Positions 1-9,676 of a DNA stretch of 64,000 bases are shown one piece after another. Below the pieces are notes generated by a model, which worked only from the letters and a program-made list of their open reading frames with translations, was not told the DNA's origin and did no database searches. Made by a program: the position numbers and the translations under genes. This DNA is from Candidatus Sodalis pierantonius str. SOPE. GTDB taxonomy: Bacteria > Pseudomonadota > Gammaproteobacteria > Enterobacterales > Enterobacteriaceae. The first letter of the stretch is position 1, and each line of letters opens with the position of its first letter. Location of the stretch: assembly GCF_000517405.1 (NCBI RefSeq), contig NZ_CP006568.1:3224001-3288000 (forward strand), read 5' to 3'.

Positions 1-1042
1 CATGCCGGATCACGCTGTTTAACGACTCGATGGCGTTGGTCGTGTAGATCACCTTGCGGATGTCCGTTGGGTAGGCAAAGAACGTGGCCAGATTGGCCCA
101 GTTTGCCTGCCAGCTTCGACTTATTTGCGGGTAGCGGATGTCCCAGGCACTGGAGAACGCTTCCAGCGCCTGCAAGCCGGCTTCTTCCGTAGGGGCCTGA
201 AGAATAGCTTTCAGGTCGCGGGTGACGGCCTTGTAGTCCTTCCAGGAGACGAACAGCAGGCTGTTGCGCACCATATGCACGATACACAGCTGGAGCCGCG
301 CCTCCGGATACACCGCGTTAATAGCGTCAGGGAAACCTTTCAGTCCGTCTACGCAGGCGATAAGGATATCGTTCAGGCCGCGGTTTTTCAGCTCTGTCAG
401 AACGTTCAGCCAGAACTTTGCGCCTTCATTTTCGGCCAGCCACATACCTAGCAACTCTTTCTGGCCTTCGATGTTGATGCCCAGCGCCAGGAACACAGAT
501 TTGTTGATGATGCGGCTGTCCTGCCGGACTTTTAGAACGATACAGTCAAGATAAACAATGGGATAGACTGCATCCAGAGGCCGGTTTTGCCATTCGACAA
601 CCTGCTCCATGACCGCATCGGTGACCTTTGAGACCAGCGCCGGCGAGACATCGGCGTCATACAGCTCTTTGAACGCGGCGGCGATCTCGCGGGTGGTCAT
701 CCCTTTGGCGTACAACGATAAAATCTGGTTATCCATCCCGGTAATCCGGGGCTGGTTCTTCTTCACCAGTTGCGGTTCAAAGGAACCGTCACGATCGCGT
801 GGAGTACGCAGCGCCAGCGGGCCATCGCCAGTGGTAATGGTTTTTGTGGAATAGCCGTTGCGGGCGTTGGTCCCCGGTTTAGGCTGATTTTTATCGTAGC
901 CGAGGTGGTGGGTCATTTCGGCATTGAGAGCTGCTTTGACGCTGATTTTTTTCAGCAGCCGATCGAAGTGACTGAGATCTTCAGGGGTTTTGAGATTTTT
1001 GGCCAGTTCGTTAGCCAGAGCCTGCAACTGTTTTTCGTCCAT
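1..1042 (-). CDS. IS256-family (mutator-type) transposase, 3' end off window, reading frame open
   Basis: DDE transposase of the IS256/MULE class that moves its own element. It starts MDEKQLQALANELAKNL at 1042 and stays open to the window edge. Unlike the copy at 9711-10920 it has no extra base near 125: the reading here is [13 protein letters not shown], which joins the central domain to the conserved C-terminal part ([17 protein letters not shown] in the other copies). It is therefore the only one of the three copies that could still make a full-length enzyme, subject to the last ~55 codons that are not visible. The plus-strand ORFs overlapping it are shadows. Confidence 0.9.
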   Translation of the reverse strand, partial: MDEKQLQALANELAKNLKTPEDLSHFDRLLKKISVKAALNAEMTHHLGYDKNQPKPGTNARNGYSTKTITTGDGPLALRTPRDRDGSFEPQLVKKNQPRITGMDNQILSLYAKGMTTREIAAAFKELYDADVSPALVSKVTDAVMEQVVEWQNRPLDAVYPIVYLDCIVLKVRQDSRIINKSVFLALGINIEGQKELLGMWLAENEGAKFWLNVLTELKNRGLNDILIACVDGLKGFPDAINAVYPEARLQLCIVHMVRNSLLFVSWKDYKAVTRDLKAILQAPTEEAGLQALEAFSSAWDIRYPQISRSWQANWANLATFFAYPTDIRKVIYTTNAIESLNSVIRH

Positions 1043-1114
1043 AAATTAACCTGTTTTTGATGTTGGATTGAACATATCAAAATCAAGCAAATACACAAAT
1101 TTCTAAACAGGCTC
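1..1114 (-). mobile_element. IS256-family element, copy 1, cut by the left window edge
   Basis: Near-identical to the complete element at 9677-10992. The right terminus reads AAATTTCTAAACAGGCTC, ending at 1114; the left terminus lies outside the window. It is inserted in the 3' part of an IS903-like transposase gene, whose last codons resume at 1115. The 8-bp target duplication should therefore be TAACCGGA (1115-1122), which needs the sequence to the left for confirmation. Family assignment rests on the transposase and on the 8-bp duplication seen at the other copy. Confidence 0.93.
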
Positions 1115-1219
1115 TAACCGGATCACGCTGTTAGGAATGCCAAACAGCGTCCGCATCATGTAACAATCGCCCTGATAGGGAGGAAGTCGTCACAAATTTC
1201 GGATTTATTCAACAAAGCA
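1115..1219 (+). mobile_element. Terminal stub of an IS903-like (IS5 family) element
   Basis: Positions 1115-1162 encode the last residues of the IS903-like transposase ([15 protein letters not shown], stop) on the plus strand. Then follow the same ~55 bp of non-coding end as in the full copies, closing with TTTATTCAACAAAGCA at 1219. The rest of this copy is separated by, or lost to, the IS256 insertion at 1-1114. This stub is what truncates nudK. Confidence 0.88.
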
Positions 1220-1604
1220 CCAGTTCGGTCACGCCGCCTGGGGACATATAGGCCGAAAACAGTTTTTCCACTTCGCCCACCGCAAAGCCGATCTCCTCCA
1301 TCGCTTCGCGCCTGATACACTCCTCGGGAGAGTCATCGTCCAGCAGGCCGGCACAGGTTTCAATCAACATACCGTCGGCATTGCCATTGATATAAGTCGG
1401 CATGCGGAACTGGCGGATTAACACCACGCTGTTTTTGCCGCGGTGATAAAGCAATATTGTCGCACCGTTGCCGCGGTCGTACACTTCTCGCATCTGACGC
1501 TGGCTGCCGCCGTCTTTTTTCATCAGATCGTAGACAATTTTGCGCAGAACAAACCAATGCTGAGATAACAACGTATTTTCAATGATTTTAATCTTAAAAG
1601 ACAT
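1220..1604 (-). pseudogene. nudK: nudK, GDP-mannose pyrophosphatase (Nudix), 3'-truncated by IS
   Basis: Nudix hydrolase that splits GDP-mannose into GMP and mannose-1-phosphate. About 128 N-terminal residues remain of a family that is usually about 190 long. The Nudix box is intact at residues 86-108 (G...REAMEEIGF), and [13 protein letters not shown] and [10 protein letters not shown] match E. coli NudK closely. Just after GGVTEL the IS903-like end takes over and supplies an early stop, so the C-terminal dimerisation part is missing. In E. coli nudK lies just upstream of aegA-narQ-acrD; here aegA and narQ are absent and acrD follows divergently. Product function is very unlikely because Nudix dimers need the lost C-terminus (inference). 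Confidence 0.85.
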
Positions 1605-2995
1605 AATCTTTCCGATGGTGGTTTCAGGAGAATAGCGTAAAAATGATCATAACCTAATACGCCCCGCGGCGTCAGGCTAGTCTAAGGGATCAGTTTTTTA
1701 CAATATCTCCTTTATTTCTCCACGTTTTATCCGCAACAGACGGGTAAAGTACAGAGCACCGGTGCAAAGGGTCGCGTAGCGCCGACCCGATAAGCTATTG
1801 CCTTGAGGTTATGACTGGATGGCTAATTTTTTTGTTGATCGCCCTATTTTTGCCTGGGTGCTGGCAATTATTGTTTGCCTGACTGGCGTGATGGCCATCA
1901 TATCGCTGCCGATAGAGCAATATCCCCGGCTGGCGCCGCCGACGATCCGTATTTCGTCCAATTATATCCCGGCGCCTCTGCGCAAACGCTGGAAAATACC
2001 GTTACCCAGATTATCGAACAGAATATGACCGGCCTCGATAATCTGTTGTATATGGCCTCGCAAAGTACCAATACCGGCCGCGCCACCACCACGCTGACCT
2101 TTTTGGCGGGCACCGATCCCAACGAAGCCATGCAGCAGGCACAAAATCAGTTGCAGGCCGCGCAGCGCCGCTTACCGCGGGCGGTACAAAGCCAGGGCGT
2201 GACCGTAAGCAAAACCGGCGACACCAATTTGATGATGGTGGCTTTCGTCTCGACCGATGGATCCATGGATAAACAGGACATCGCCGACTATGTGGTCAGC
2301 CACGTACAGGATCCGGTAAGCTGGGTCAGCGACGTCGGCAGTATCGATGCCTACGGCTCGCAGTATGCGATGCGTATCTGGCTCAACCCCGATCAAATGA
2401 ATAACTACAGTTTGACCACCGATGATGTGGTGTCGGCCATCGAGGCGCAGAACAGCCAGGTAGCGGTCGGCCAGCTCGGCGGCACCCCCGCGGTGGACAA
2501 TCAGGCCCTTAACGCCACTATCAATGCCCTGGCGCAGCTTGAAACGCCGGATCAATTCCGCGCCATTACGCTGCGCGTCAATCAGGACGGTTCGTATATC
2601 ACCCTGGGCGATGTCGCGACGGTGGAACTGGGATCGGAAAACTATGACTATTTGACGCGCTACAACGGCATGGCCGCGTCGAGTATGGGCATCAAATAGG
2701 CCTCCGGCGCCAATGAATTGGAAACCAATCTGGCGGTGAAAAAGAAAATCGCGGAGCTGGAGCCGTTCTTTCCCCATGGTCTGGAGGCGAAAATCGCCTA
2801 CGAAACCGCCCCGTTCGTTAGCGCCTCGATCCGCGATGTGGTGAAAACTCTGTGTGAAGCCATTGTGTTGGTGTTTTTGGTGATGTACCTGTTTTTGCAG
2901 AACTTTCGCGCCACGCTTATCCCCACTATCGCCGTCCCGGTGGTGCTGTTGGGCACCTTTGCGGTGCTTTATTTGTTCAATTTCAGTATTAATAC

Positions 2996-4052
2996 TGCTT
3001 TGTTGAATAAATCCGAAATTTGTGTGACGACTTCCTCCCTATCAGGGCGATTGTTACATGATGCGGACGCTGTTTGGCATTCCTAACAGCGTGATCCGGT
3101 TAAGCGCTTTGACCATTGCCATAGCCTCACCTACCTGCGCGTCATAGTCATGCAGACTCAGATGACCACCCAGAAGTGTTTTAAACCGGAACATGGTCGT
3201 TTCAGCCAGTGAACGCCGGTGATAACCTACTTTCTTTTTCCAGGTATCGTTATTGCCGCTCAGATGCTGATTTGCCACCGCATGGTTACGCTCATGGTAT
3301 CGAGCTGGCCAATATTGCGCACCACTTCGCGGTGGGATAAGCGGCTTTATTTTTTTCCTCAGCAGAGCATCATGACAGTAACGCGTATCGTAAGCACTGT
3401 CAGCCGACGCTTCCCTGATTTTCCGGTGGGTTTGGTTAATCAGCCCGGGCAGCGCCTGCGCATCTGTCGTACCGCTTAGCGATAAATCGGCACAGATAAT
3501 TTCATGTGTCGCGCTATCTACTGCCAGATGAAGCTTGCGCCATACTCTGCGCCTCTCAGCCCCATGCTGCCTGACTTTCCATTCGCCTTCGCCGAAGACT
3601 TTCAGGCCGGTGCCATCGATGACCAGGTGTGAGATTTCGCCGCGGGTTGGCGTTTTTATGCTGATGTCGACGGTTTTTGCTCGCCGGCTGACCAGAGAGT
3701 AATCTGGGCAGCGCAGCGACAGCCCCATCAGTTTAAAAATCGAGTCAACGAAACCCTGTAACGCCCGGAGCGAAAGGTTAAACACGCGCTTTATCATCAG
3801 AACCGTGGTAATGGCCATATCGGTGTAGTGAAGCGGCCGGCCACGATGTTCAGGTGGTGTACTCTCAGTCCATGCAGCAATGGCTGACTCATCAAGCCAT
3901 ACTGTCAGGTTCCCCCGCTGCCTGAGCGCATTGTTGTATGCGGGCCAGTTGGTGATTTTAAACTTTTGCTTTGCCATGGGGACCTGATGTTGAAACGAAT
4001 GTAGTGATCAGAGCCGCCAGTCACCTAAAAGTTCGATTTATTCAACAAAGCC
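2996..4052 (-). mobile_element. IS903-like element (IS5 family), copy A, in acrD
   Basis: 1057 bp bounded by imperfect inverted repeats (TGCTTTGTTGAATAAATC at the left, the complement of GGCTTTGTTGAATAAATC at the right) and by the 9-bp duplication TATTAATAC (2987-2995 and 4053-4061). It carries one transposase gene on the minus strand. It differs from copies at 34339 and 53197 by an extra TG in the non-coding end near 3023 and a few point changes. The 9-bp duplication and terminus are typical of the IS903 group. Confidence 0.93.
3054..3977 (-). CDS. IS5-family (IS903 group) DDE transposase
   Basis: 307-residue transposase, intact. The three acidic blocks can be seen: VIDGTGLK (first D), ADSAYDTRY (second D) and the Y-R-E-K signature [15 protein letters not shown] (third, E). 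This is the full length for the IS903 group. It starts [20 protein letters not shown], right after the element's 5' non-coding end. Two further intact copies in this window differ at a handful of residues (for example N/D at residue 24 and T/A at the residue after SLAET), so the family is probably still mobile. Confidence 0.93.
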   Translation of the reverse strand: MAKQKFKITNWPAYNNALRQRGNLTVWLDESAIAAWTESTPPEHRGRPLHYTDMAITTVLMIKRVFNLSLRALQGFVDSIFKLMGLSLRCPDYSLVSRRAKTVDISIKTPTRGEISHLVIDGTGLKVFGEGEWKVRQHGAERRRVWRKLHLAVDSATHEIICADLSLSGTTDAQALPGLINQTHRKIREASADSAYDTRYCHDALLRKKIKPLIPPRSGAQYWPARYHERNHAVANQHLSGNNDTWKKKVGYHRRSLAETTMFRFKTLLGGHLSLHDYDAQVGEAMAMVKALNRITLLGMPNSVRIM

Positions 4053-6051
4053 TATTAATACCCTCACCATGTTCGCCATGGTGCTGGCTATCGGCCTTTT
4101 GGTGGACGATGCCATCGTCGTGGTGGAGAACGTCGAACGGGTGATGAGCGAGGAAGGGCTGTCGCCGCGCGAGGCGACACGCAAATCCATGGGCCAGATT
4201 CAGGGCGCGCTGGTGGGCATCGCAATGGTGCTTTCGGCGGTGTTTGTGCCGATGGCGTTTTTCGGCGGCACCACCGGCGCCATTTATCGCCAGTTTTCCG
4301 TGACTATCGTGGCGGCGATGGTGCTGTCGGTATTGGTGGCGATGATCCTAACGCCCGCCTTGTGCGCCACGCTGCTTAAACCCCTGCCCGCCGGTCAGCA
4401 TCACAGCCGACGCGGCTTTTTCGGCTGGTTCAACCGCTGTTTCAACCAAAGCGCCTTGCGCTATAAGCGCGGCGTGGCCGGCGTGATACAGCGCGCTACC
4501 CGCTGGTTGCTGCTTTATGCGCTGCTGATTGGCGTCATGGCATGGATGTTTATCCATTTGCCCACCTCGTTTTTGCCCGACGAAGATCGCGGCGTATTTA
4601 TGGCGCAAATGCAATTGCCGGTCGGCTCCACCCAACAACAGACATTAAAAGTGGTTGAGAAGGTCGAGAACTATTTCATGACCCAGGAAAAGGATAATGT
4701 GCTGTCGGTATTTTCCACGGTGGGCGCCGGTCCCGGCGGCAACGGCCAGAACGTGGCGCGCCTGTTCATCCGGCTGAAAAACTGGGAGGACCGCGCGAGC
4801 GCCGACCGCTCATCCTTTGCCATTATCGAATGCGCGACTAAAGCCTTTAACAAGATCCCCGAGGCGAAGGTGCTGGCCAACAACCCGGCGGCCATCTCGG
4901 GATTAGGCAATGCCGCCGGCTTTGATTTGATGCTGGAGGATCATAGCGGCATCGGCCATGACGCACTGATGGCGGCCCGGGACCAACTGTTATCGGCCGC
5001 AACAAATTCCCCGTTACTAACCCGTGTCCGGCATAACGGCCTGGATGATAGCCCGCAGTTGCAGATCGATATTGATCAGCGCAAGGCGCAGGCGCTCGGG
5101 GTGTCGGTGGATGATATCAACGATACGCTGCAAACCGCCTGGGGCTCCAGTTACGTTAATGACTTCCTCGATCGCGGGCGGGTCAAGCGCGTGTATGTTC
5201 AGGCAACGGCAAAATATCGCATGCTGCCGCAGGATATCTATCGCTGGTATGTCCGTAACAGCAGCGGCAGTATGGTTCCCTTCTCGGCCTTTTCCAGTTC
5301 GCGCTGGGAATACGGTGCGCCACGTTTGGAACGCTACAACGGTTATGCGTCGCTTGAGATCGTCGGCGAGGCGGCCCCGGGCGTCAGCAGCGGCGCCGCA
5401 ATGGACGAGATGGAGAAACTGATGCGCCAATTGCCTGGCGTACTTGGGTTGGAATGGACCGCCATGTCTTATCAAGAGCGGTTTCAGGGCGCCCAAGCGC
5501 CGGCGCTGTACGCCATCTCGCTGCTGGTGGTGTTCCTTTGTCTGGCGGCGCTGTACGAAAGCTGGTCAATCCCCTTCTCGGTCATGCTGGTGGTTCCATT
5601 GGGCGTGCTGGGCGCGCGGGTGGCGACCTGGTTCCGCGGCCTGGACAATGACGTTTATTTCCAAGTGGGGCTATTAACGGTCATCGGCCTATCGGCCAAG
5701 AACGCTATTCTGATTCTTGAGTTCGCCAATGAGCTGCATACGCGCGGCATGGCGCTGATGGAGGCGACCCTTGAGGCGGCGCGCATGCGTTTACGGCCGA
5801 TAGTGATGACGTCGCTGGCGTTCGTTTTCGGCGTATTCCCGATGGCCAGCAGCCAGGGAGCCGGCTCCGCCAGCCAGCATGCGGTGGGTACCGGCGTCAT
5901 CGGCGGTATGCTTAGCGCCACTTTCCTGGCGATCTTTTTTATCCCGCTGTTTTACGTGTTAATCAGGCGGCGTTTCCCGTTGACGCCCGGCACCCCGCCG
6001 GCCGTGTCGACGACCGCCGTTGATAGCACGGATACCGAGCCACACCCGTAA

Positions 6052-6523
6052 CATCCGCGACAGGCTTGAATGCTGGCGCTGCGCGCTAAACGCCGGGCCA
6101 AAGTCAGGCTTTACGTGACGGAGTCATTCCCGGCGCGGCGGTGAAGGGCGGTGGCGGGCGCCAGAATTGCCGCCGGCACCTCGAATAACAACGTGGGAGT
6201 ATCGCCCAGCGCCACTGGGTACAATCCAGATCATCGCCCTGCTCATGACGCTCAATCGGCTATTAGGTATGAGTTGCTATCACGCCATGGACCGCCTAGC
6301 CCTCATGGCGCGCGAACGCATACCGCTGGCGAACGAAAAGCAGGCCCTGGATTAATCTGGCAAACGTGGCAACGTCGCGAATTAAATGCAGAGAAGCGGA
6401 TACCTACCCTATAATACGGGCAACTGAACCGGTGCAGGACGACCGGGGGACATCAATGCCTACAGGCTGCTAGGGGATGACAAAATTCAATCGGCCACTG
6501 CCTCTTCAACATCTCCGTTATTC
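6052..6523. other. Gene-free stretch between acrD and ypfM
   Basis: 472 bp downstream of the acrD stop. Open frames here (for example 6151-6414 plus) show no recognisable protein family and have no convincing ribosome site. I see no hairpin followed by a T tract. Probably non-coding or decayed beyond recognition. Confidence 0.6.
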
Positions 6524-6610
6524 TTAAGCGCTTACCGGCACAGGCTGCTGCTGGTTGCGGAGCATCGCTTCTATAAAATCTTTCCAATTGCCTAATTCTT
6601 TATCTAACAT
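6524..6610 (-). CDS. ypfM: YpfM small protein
   Basis: 28 codons: MLDKELGNWKDFIEAMLR then NQQQPVPVSA and TAA. The first 18 residues match E. coli YpfM (from memory MIERELGNWKDFIEVMLRK, 19 residues), and the gene sits in the same place and orientation, between acrD and yffB on the opposite strand. A strong Shine-Dalgarno, GAGGTGG (complement of 6613-6619), lies just before the ATG, and a TATAAT hexamer lies about 30 bases upstream. The function of YpfM is not known. The product here runs about 10 residues further than in E. coli, with a proline-rich tail. The gene is too short for a normal ORF threshold. Confidence 0.8.
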   Translation of the reverse strand: MLDKELGNWKDFIEAMLRNQQQPVPVSA

Positions 6611-6636
6611 AACCACCTCATTTTAATTCTGGTAGC

Positions 6637-6642
6637 ATTATA
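6637..6642 (-). promoter_or_regulatory. -10 element of the ypfM promoter
   Basis: On the minus strand a perfect TATAAT (complement of 6637-6642) is followed by about 26 bases to the ypfM ATG with its GAGGTGG ribosome site in between, so the leader would be about 20 nt. A -35 hexamer 16-18 bp upstream is poor (GTTATT/TTATTA). Called from consensus match and position only. Confidence 0.5.
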
Positions 6643-7469
6643 CCGATTGACGATCGTTAATAACACCCTCAAGCGCACTAAAAATAAGATCCATGACACG
6701 GAAATAGAAATGAATCGGCACCAAAACCGGGCGCTATGTTCCTATATTCAGTGAAAGTAAAATAGATGACATGTATTTAATAAGATATCTGTTAATTGTA
6801 TTAACACTTGTTGACCGAGGATATTAATGCCTTGGGCGCGCCGCCGTTCGTGCGTCGAACGGATGTCAGTTGTCACCTGCGCGGCAGCGCGGATGCGGCA
6901 GAATCCGCCAGGATTTGAGCCGCCACGCCAACGCTTCAGCCCGGCGTTTATCCGGGCCAGCGCCGACGGCGATTATTCATAAGCCACTCTCATCATTTTG
7001 CTCAATTCATCGCAGGCCCCCTTTGGAGTAATAGACGCCGGGTACGTGTCGGGCATTATAGTAATGATTAAATCTATTATATATTTATATTATTTAAACT
7101 AGTAATGGTTGATCGTTAACCGCAGCGTGATGCCAGCCATACCCATAGCCACTTTTGCAACCCAGCGGCTTTAGCCAGCTATCGCTTGGGTAAAACACTC
7201 AACACGCCAGCCATTACCCCGGCCATGGGCATGATGGGCAATCGACAGCCCCGGCCATCGTACGCTAACAGCCGCCCTGTCCCGTCGTTATCCCGTCAAC
7301 CGGCCGCGGCACCTGCGGGGCAACCTTCGCCCCGACGCCCACCGCACAAGCGTGCCACGACGCTGGATCCCGCGCTCTTTTTCCCTCATCATGGAGCTTT
7401 GTGTTGCCCTGGTCGGCCGTTAGAGAGAGCCGTCAGGCGCCTCCTTTCCCGCTTAAGGTAGCTTTAGGT
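6643..7469. other. AT-rich to GC-rich gene-free stretch before yffB
   Basis: About 830 bp with no supportable gene. The first third is AT-rich. At 6844-6862 there is a 7-bp perfect inverted repeat (CCGTTCG / CGAACGG, 5-nt loop) without a T tract. The open frame at 7186-7461 plus has no family resemblance and no ribosome site. I see no RNA gene. Confidence 0.55.
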
Positions 7470-7853
7470 ATGTCCAACGATTTACAGCACCCCATCGCCA
7501 CGCTGTATGGCATCAAAAACTGCGATACGGTAAAAAAAGCCCGCCGCTGGCTCGACGAACAGCAGGTGCCCTACCGCTTTCACGATTACCGCGGCGATGG
7601 CCTTGACGCCATCCTTTTGCAGCGCTTCATCGACCGCCTGGGTTGGCAACCGCTGCTTAACACCCGCGGCACCACCTGGCGCAAACTCAGCGACCAACAG
7701 CGCGCGGAGGCCGGCAACGCGCGCGGCGCGGCGGCGCTGATGCTCAGCCAACCGGCCATCATCAAGCGTCCCCTGTTGCAAATGGCGGATGGCCGTCTGC
7801 TGCTGGGGTTCTCTTCGCAAGATTATCAGCAGCTTACCACCAGCGAGGTCTGA
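7470..7853 (+). CDS. yffB: YffB, ArsC/Spx-family thioredoxin-fold protein
   Basis: 127-residue member of the ArsC/Spx-type thioredoxin-fold family, role unproven (described in other bacteria as a possible glutathione-dependent thiol reductase). [20 protein letters not shown] places the conserved single cysteine at residue 18 ([16 protein letters not shown]), and the RTTWRKL-type motif is at TRGTTWRKL. The ATG at 7470 is chosen over the upstream in-frame ATG at 7401 because it gives the normal family length and follows TAAGGTAGC. The stop at 7851-7853 lies one base before the dapE start, so yffB-dapE are cotranscribed, as in E. coli. Confidence 0.9.
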   Translation: MSNDLQHPIATLYGIKNCDTVKKARRWLDEQQVPYRFHDYRGDGLDAILLQRFIDRLGWQPLLNTRGTTWRKLSDQQRAEAGNARGAAALMLSQPAIIKRPLLQMADGRLLLGFSSQDYQQLTTSEV

Positions 7854-7854
7854 C

Positions 7855-8982
7855 ATGTCTTGTCCCATATTGGAACTCGCGCAGCAATTAATTAAACGCC
7901 CCTCCTTAAGCCCTGATGACGCCGGCTGCCAGGCGATCATAGCGGCGCGCCTGCGGGCGCTGGGTTTCACCATTGAACCGATGCCGTTCGGCGACACCCT
8001 TAACATCTGGGCCTGGCGCGGCGAGGGCCCCACCCTGGCCTTCGCCGGCCATACCGATGTGGTGCCGACCGGCGAGACACAACATTGGGATAACCCGCCG
8101 TTCGAGCCGACGTTACATGACAGCCTGCTCTACGGCCGCGGCGCGGCGGATATGAAAGGATCGCTGGCCGCCATGGTGGTCGCCGCCGAACGGTTTGTCG
8201 CTCAACATCCGCATCATCAGGGCCGGCTGGCGTTTCTGATCACCTCCGATGAGGAAGCCGACGCGCGCGACGGCACGGTCAAAGTGGTGGAAGTGTTGAT
8301 GGCCCGTCAGGAACGGCTGGACTATTGCCTGGTGGGCGAGCCGTCCAGCAGCCGTCAGGTCGGTGATATCATCAAAAACGGCCGGCGCGGCTCGCTCACC
8401 GCCAATATGGTGGTGCAGGGCGTACAGGGTCATGTCGCCTATCCGCATCTGGCGGAGAACCCCGTGCATCGCGCGATGGGCGCGCTGAAGGAACTGGTGG
8501 CAACCCGGTGGGACGAGGGCAATGAATTTTTCCCGCCCACGACGATGCAAATCGCCAATATTCATGCCGGTACCGGCAGCAACAATGTCATTCCCGGCGA
8601 GTTACAGGTGCAATTCAATTTTCGTTTCAGTACCGAGCTCTCTGACGCCACCATTCGTCAGCGGGTAGAAGCATTGATGCAGCAACATGGGCTGCGCTAT
8701 CGCATTGACTGGTCGCTATCCGGCCAGCCGTTCCTGACCGCGCGCGGCGAGCTGGTGGACGCGGCGGTGCGCGCGGTGGAACACTATCAGGAGTTAACGC
8801 CGCGCCTGGAAACCACCGGCGGCACCTCCGATGGCCGGTTCATCGCCCGCATGGGCGCACAGGTGGTGGAGCTCGGCCCGGTCAACGCCACCATTCATAA
8901 AGTCAACGAGTGCGTAAGCGCAGCCGATTTGCAACTGTTGAGCCGGATGTACCAGCGCATCATGGAACAATTGGTTCTATGA
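7855..8982 (+). CDS. dapE: DapE, N-succinyl-L,L-diaminopimelate desuccinylase
   Basis: Cytosolic M20 metallohydrolase that releases succinate to give L,L-diaminopimelate, for lysine and peptidoglycan. 375 residues, full length. Zinc ligands can be seen in order: H66 and D68 (FAGHTDVVP), the bridging aspartate in [10 protein letters not shown], the catalytic/ligand glutamates in TSDEEADA, then NNVIPGE, and the C-terminal histidine in [11 protein letters not shown]. The start at 7855 gives [17 protein letters not shown]. The last bases ATGA overlap the start of the next gene, so translation is probably coupled. It is intact, as expected for a cell that keeps a wall. Confidence 0.96.
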   Translation: MSCPILELAQQLIKRPSLSPDDAGCQAIIAARLRALGFTIEPMPFGDTLNIWAWRGEGPTLAFAGHTDVVPTGETQHWDNPPFEPTLHDSLLYGRGAADMKGSLAAMVVAAERFVAQHPHHQGRLAFLITSDEEADARDGTVKVVEVLMARQERLDYCLVGEPSSSRQVGDIIKNGRRGSLTANMVVQGVQGHVAYPHLAENPVHRAMGALKELVATRWDEGNEFFPPTTMQIANIHAGTGSNNVIPGELQVQFNFRFSTELSDATIRQRVEALMQQHGLRYRIDWSLSGQPFLTARGELVDAAVRAVEHYQELTPRLETTGGTSDGRFIARMGAQVVELGPVNATIHKVNECVSAADLQLLSRMYQRIMEQLVL

Positions 8983-9581
8983 TGGATGCCCTGGCGGTTA
9001 CCGGCCGCACCGACCGGCATTTGATCCCGCTGGAAACGGGTCATCGACTACAGCCGCTTGCTGCGACGGCTTTCGCGCGGTTGCAGCAAGCGGCGACACA
9101 AGCGAGGTTCTCCCTGCGCCCGGCCAGCAGTTTTCGTGACTTTGAACACCAATTGCGCATCTAGAATGACAAATTTCACGGTCAGCGGCCATTATTGGAT
9201 CACTTTAGCCGGCCGCTGGAGGCGCTGAGTTTGGCAACAGGGCCACGCTGCGAGGCCATCCTGCGCTGGTCGGCGTTGCCGGGCGCCAGCCGCCACCACT
9301 GGGATACCGATCTGGATATCTTTGATCCCGATTTATTGCCCCCCGGCGCGCAATTACAGCTTACGCCCGAGGAGTATTTGCCCGGCGGCTGTTTCGCCTC
9401 GCTCACCCGCTGGCTTGACCGGCATCTGGGCGAATACGGCTTCTACCGCCCCTATGCGCGCGATCGCGGCGGCGTGGCGGTGGAGGCCTGGCAAGGCCAG
9501 GACGTGGCGGGCAGTGCGTGGCTGGCGCCGCGGCTGGACGATATCTTCCAGCGCTACATTGATAATATCGATAAGGAGTAA
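8979..9581 (+). pseudogene. M15-family (VanY-like) D,D-carboxypeptidase, single nonsense codon
   Basis: About 200 residues beginning [18 protein letters not shown] at 8979 (ATGA overlap with dapE). An in-frame TAG at 9162-9164 replaces a residue, probably Trp, in RPASSFRDFEHQLRI-stop-NDKF. The rest of the frame is open to 9581. After the stop the M15 metal-binding signature is intact: SRHHWDTDLDIFD (S-x-H-x-x-G-like x3-D). Such genes accompany dapE in Serratia and Yersinia (recollection) and are predicted to trim peptidoglycan peptides. Only one lesion is visible, so this is a recent loss or a suppressible codon. Confidence 0.82.
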
Positions 9582-9676
9582 GTCTATGGGATGGTTAGAG
9601 GGTTATTGATGGGTAGTTGCAGATTCCAACGTATCCGATCAGCTGTTCCGGCGACATCCGATCAGTTATTCCGATA

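Larger units (their letters stand above)
1819..6051 (+). pseudogene. acrD: acrD, RND aminoglycoside/multidrug efflux pump, triple-disrupted
   Basis: Inner-membrane RND transporter that works with AcrA and TolC. It begins [18 protein letters not shown] at 1819 and ends at 6051, and strongly resembles E. coli AcrD along its whole length (about 1037 residues). Three lesions are visible. A 2-bp AT/TA repeat gain at about 1962-1967 shifts the frame after SSNY. An in-frame TAG sits at 2697-2699 (Q/L to stop after MGIK). An IS903-like element lies at 2996-4052 inside the TM4 segment (INT | [24 protein letters not shown]), flanked by the 9-bp repeat TATTAATAC. The 3' two-thirds after the IS (TM4 onward, with the essential LLVDDAIV aspartates) has stayed open for 660 codons. 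No acrA lies beside it, as in E. coli. Confidence 0.93.

Noticed and set aside
6844..6862. Perfect 7-bp hairpin as a terminator
   Set aside because: No T tract follows on either strand and no gene ends nearby.
9607..9609. TGA at a Trp position in ypfN (and at 43430 in ureC) as a hint of TGA=Trp recoding
   Set aside because: Intact genes end in TGA (for example dapE, thiD), the TGA in yegP is not at a Trp site, and TAG also replaces Trp (baeS, M15 gene). G-to-A mutation explains it.
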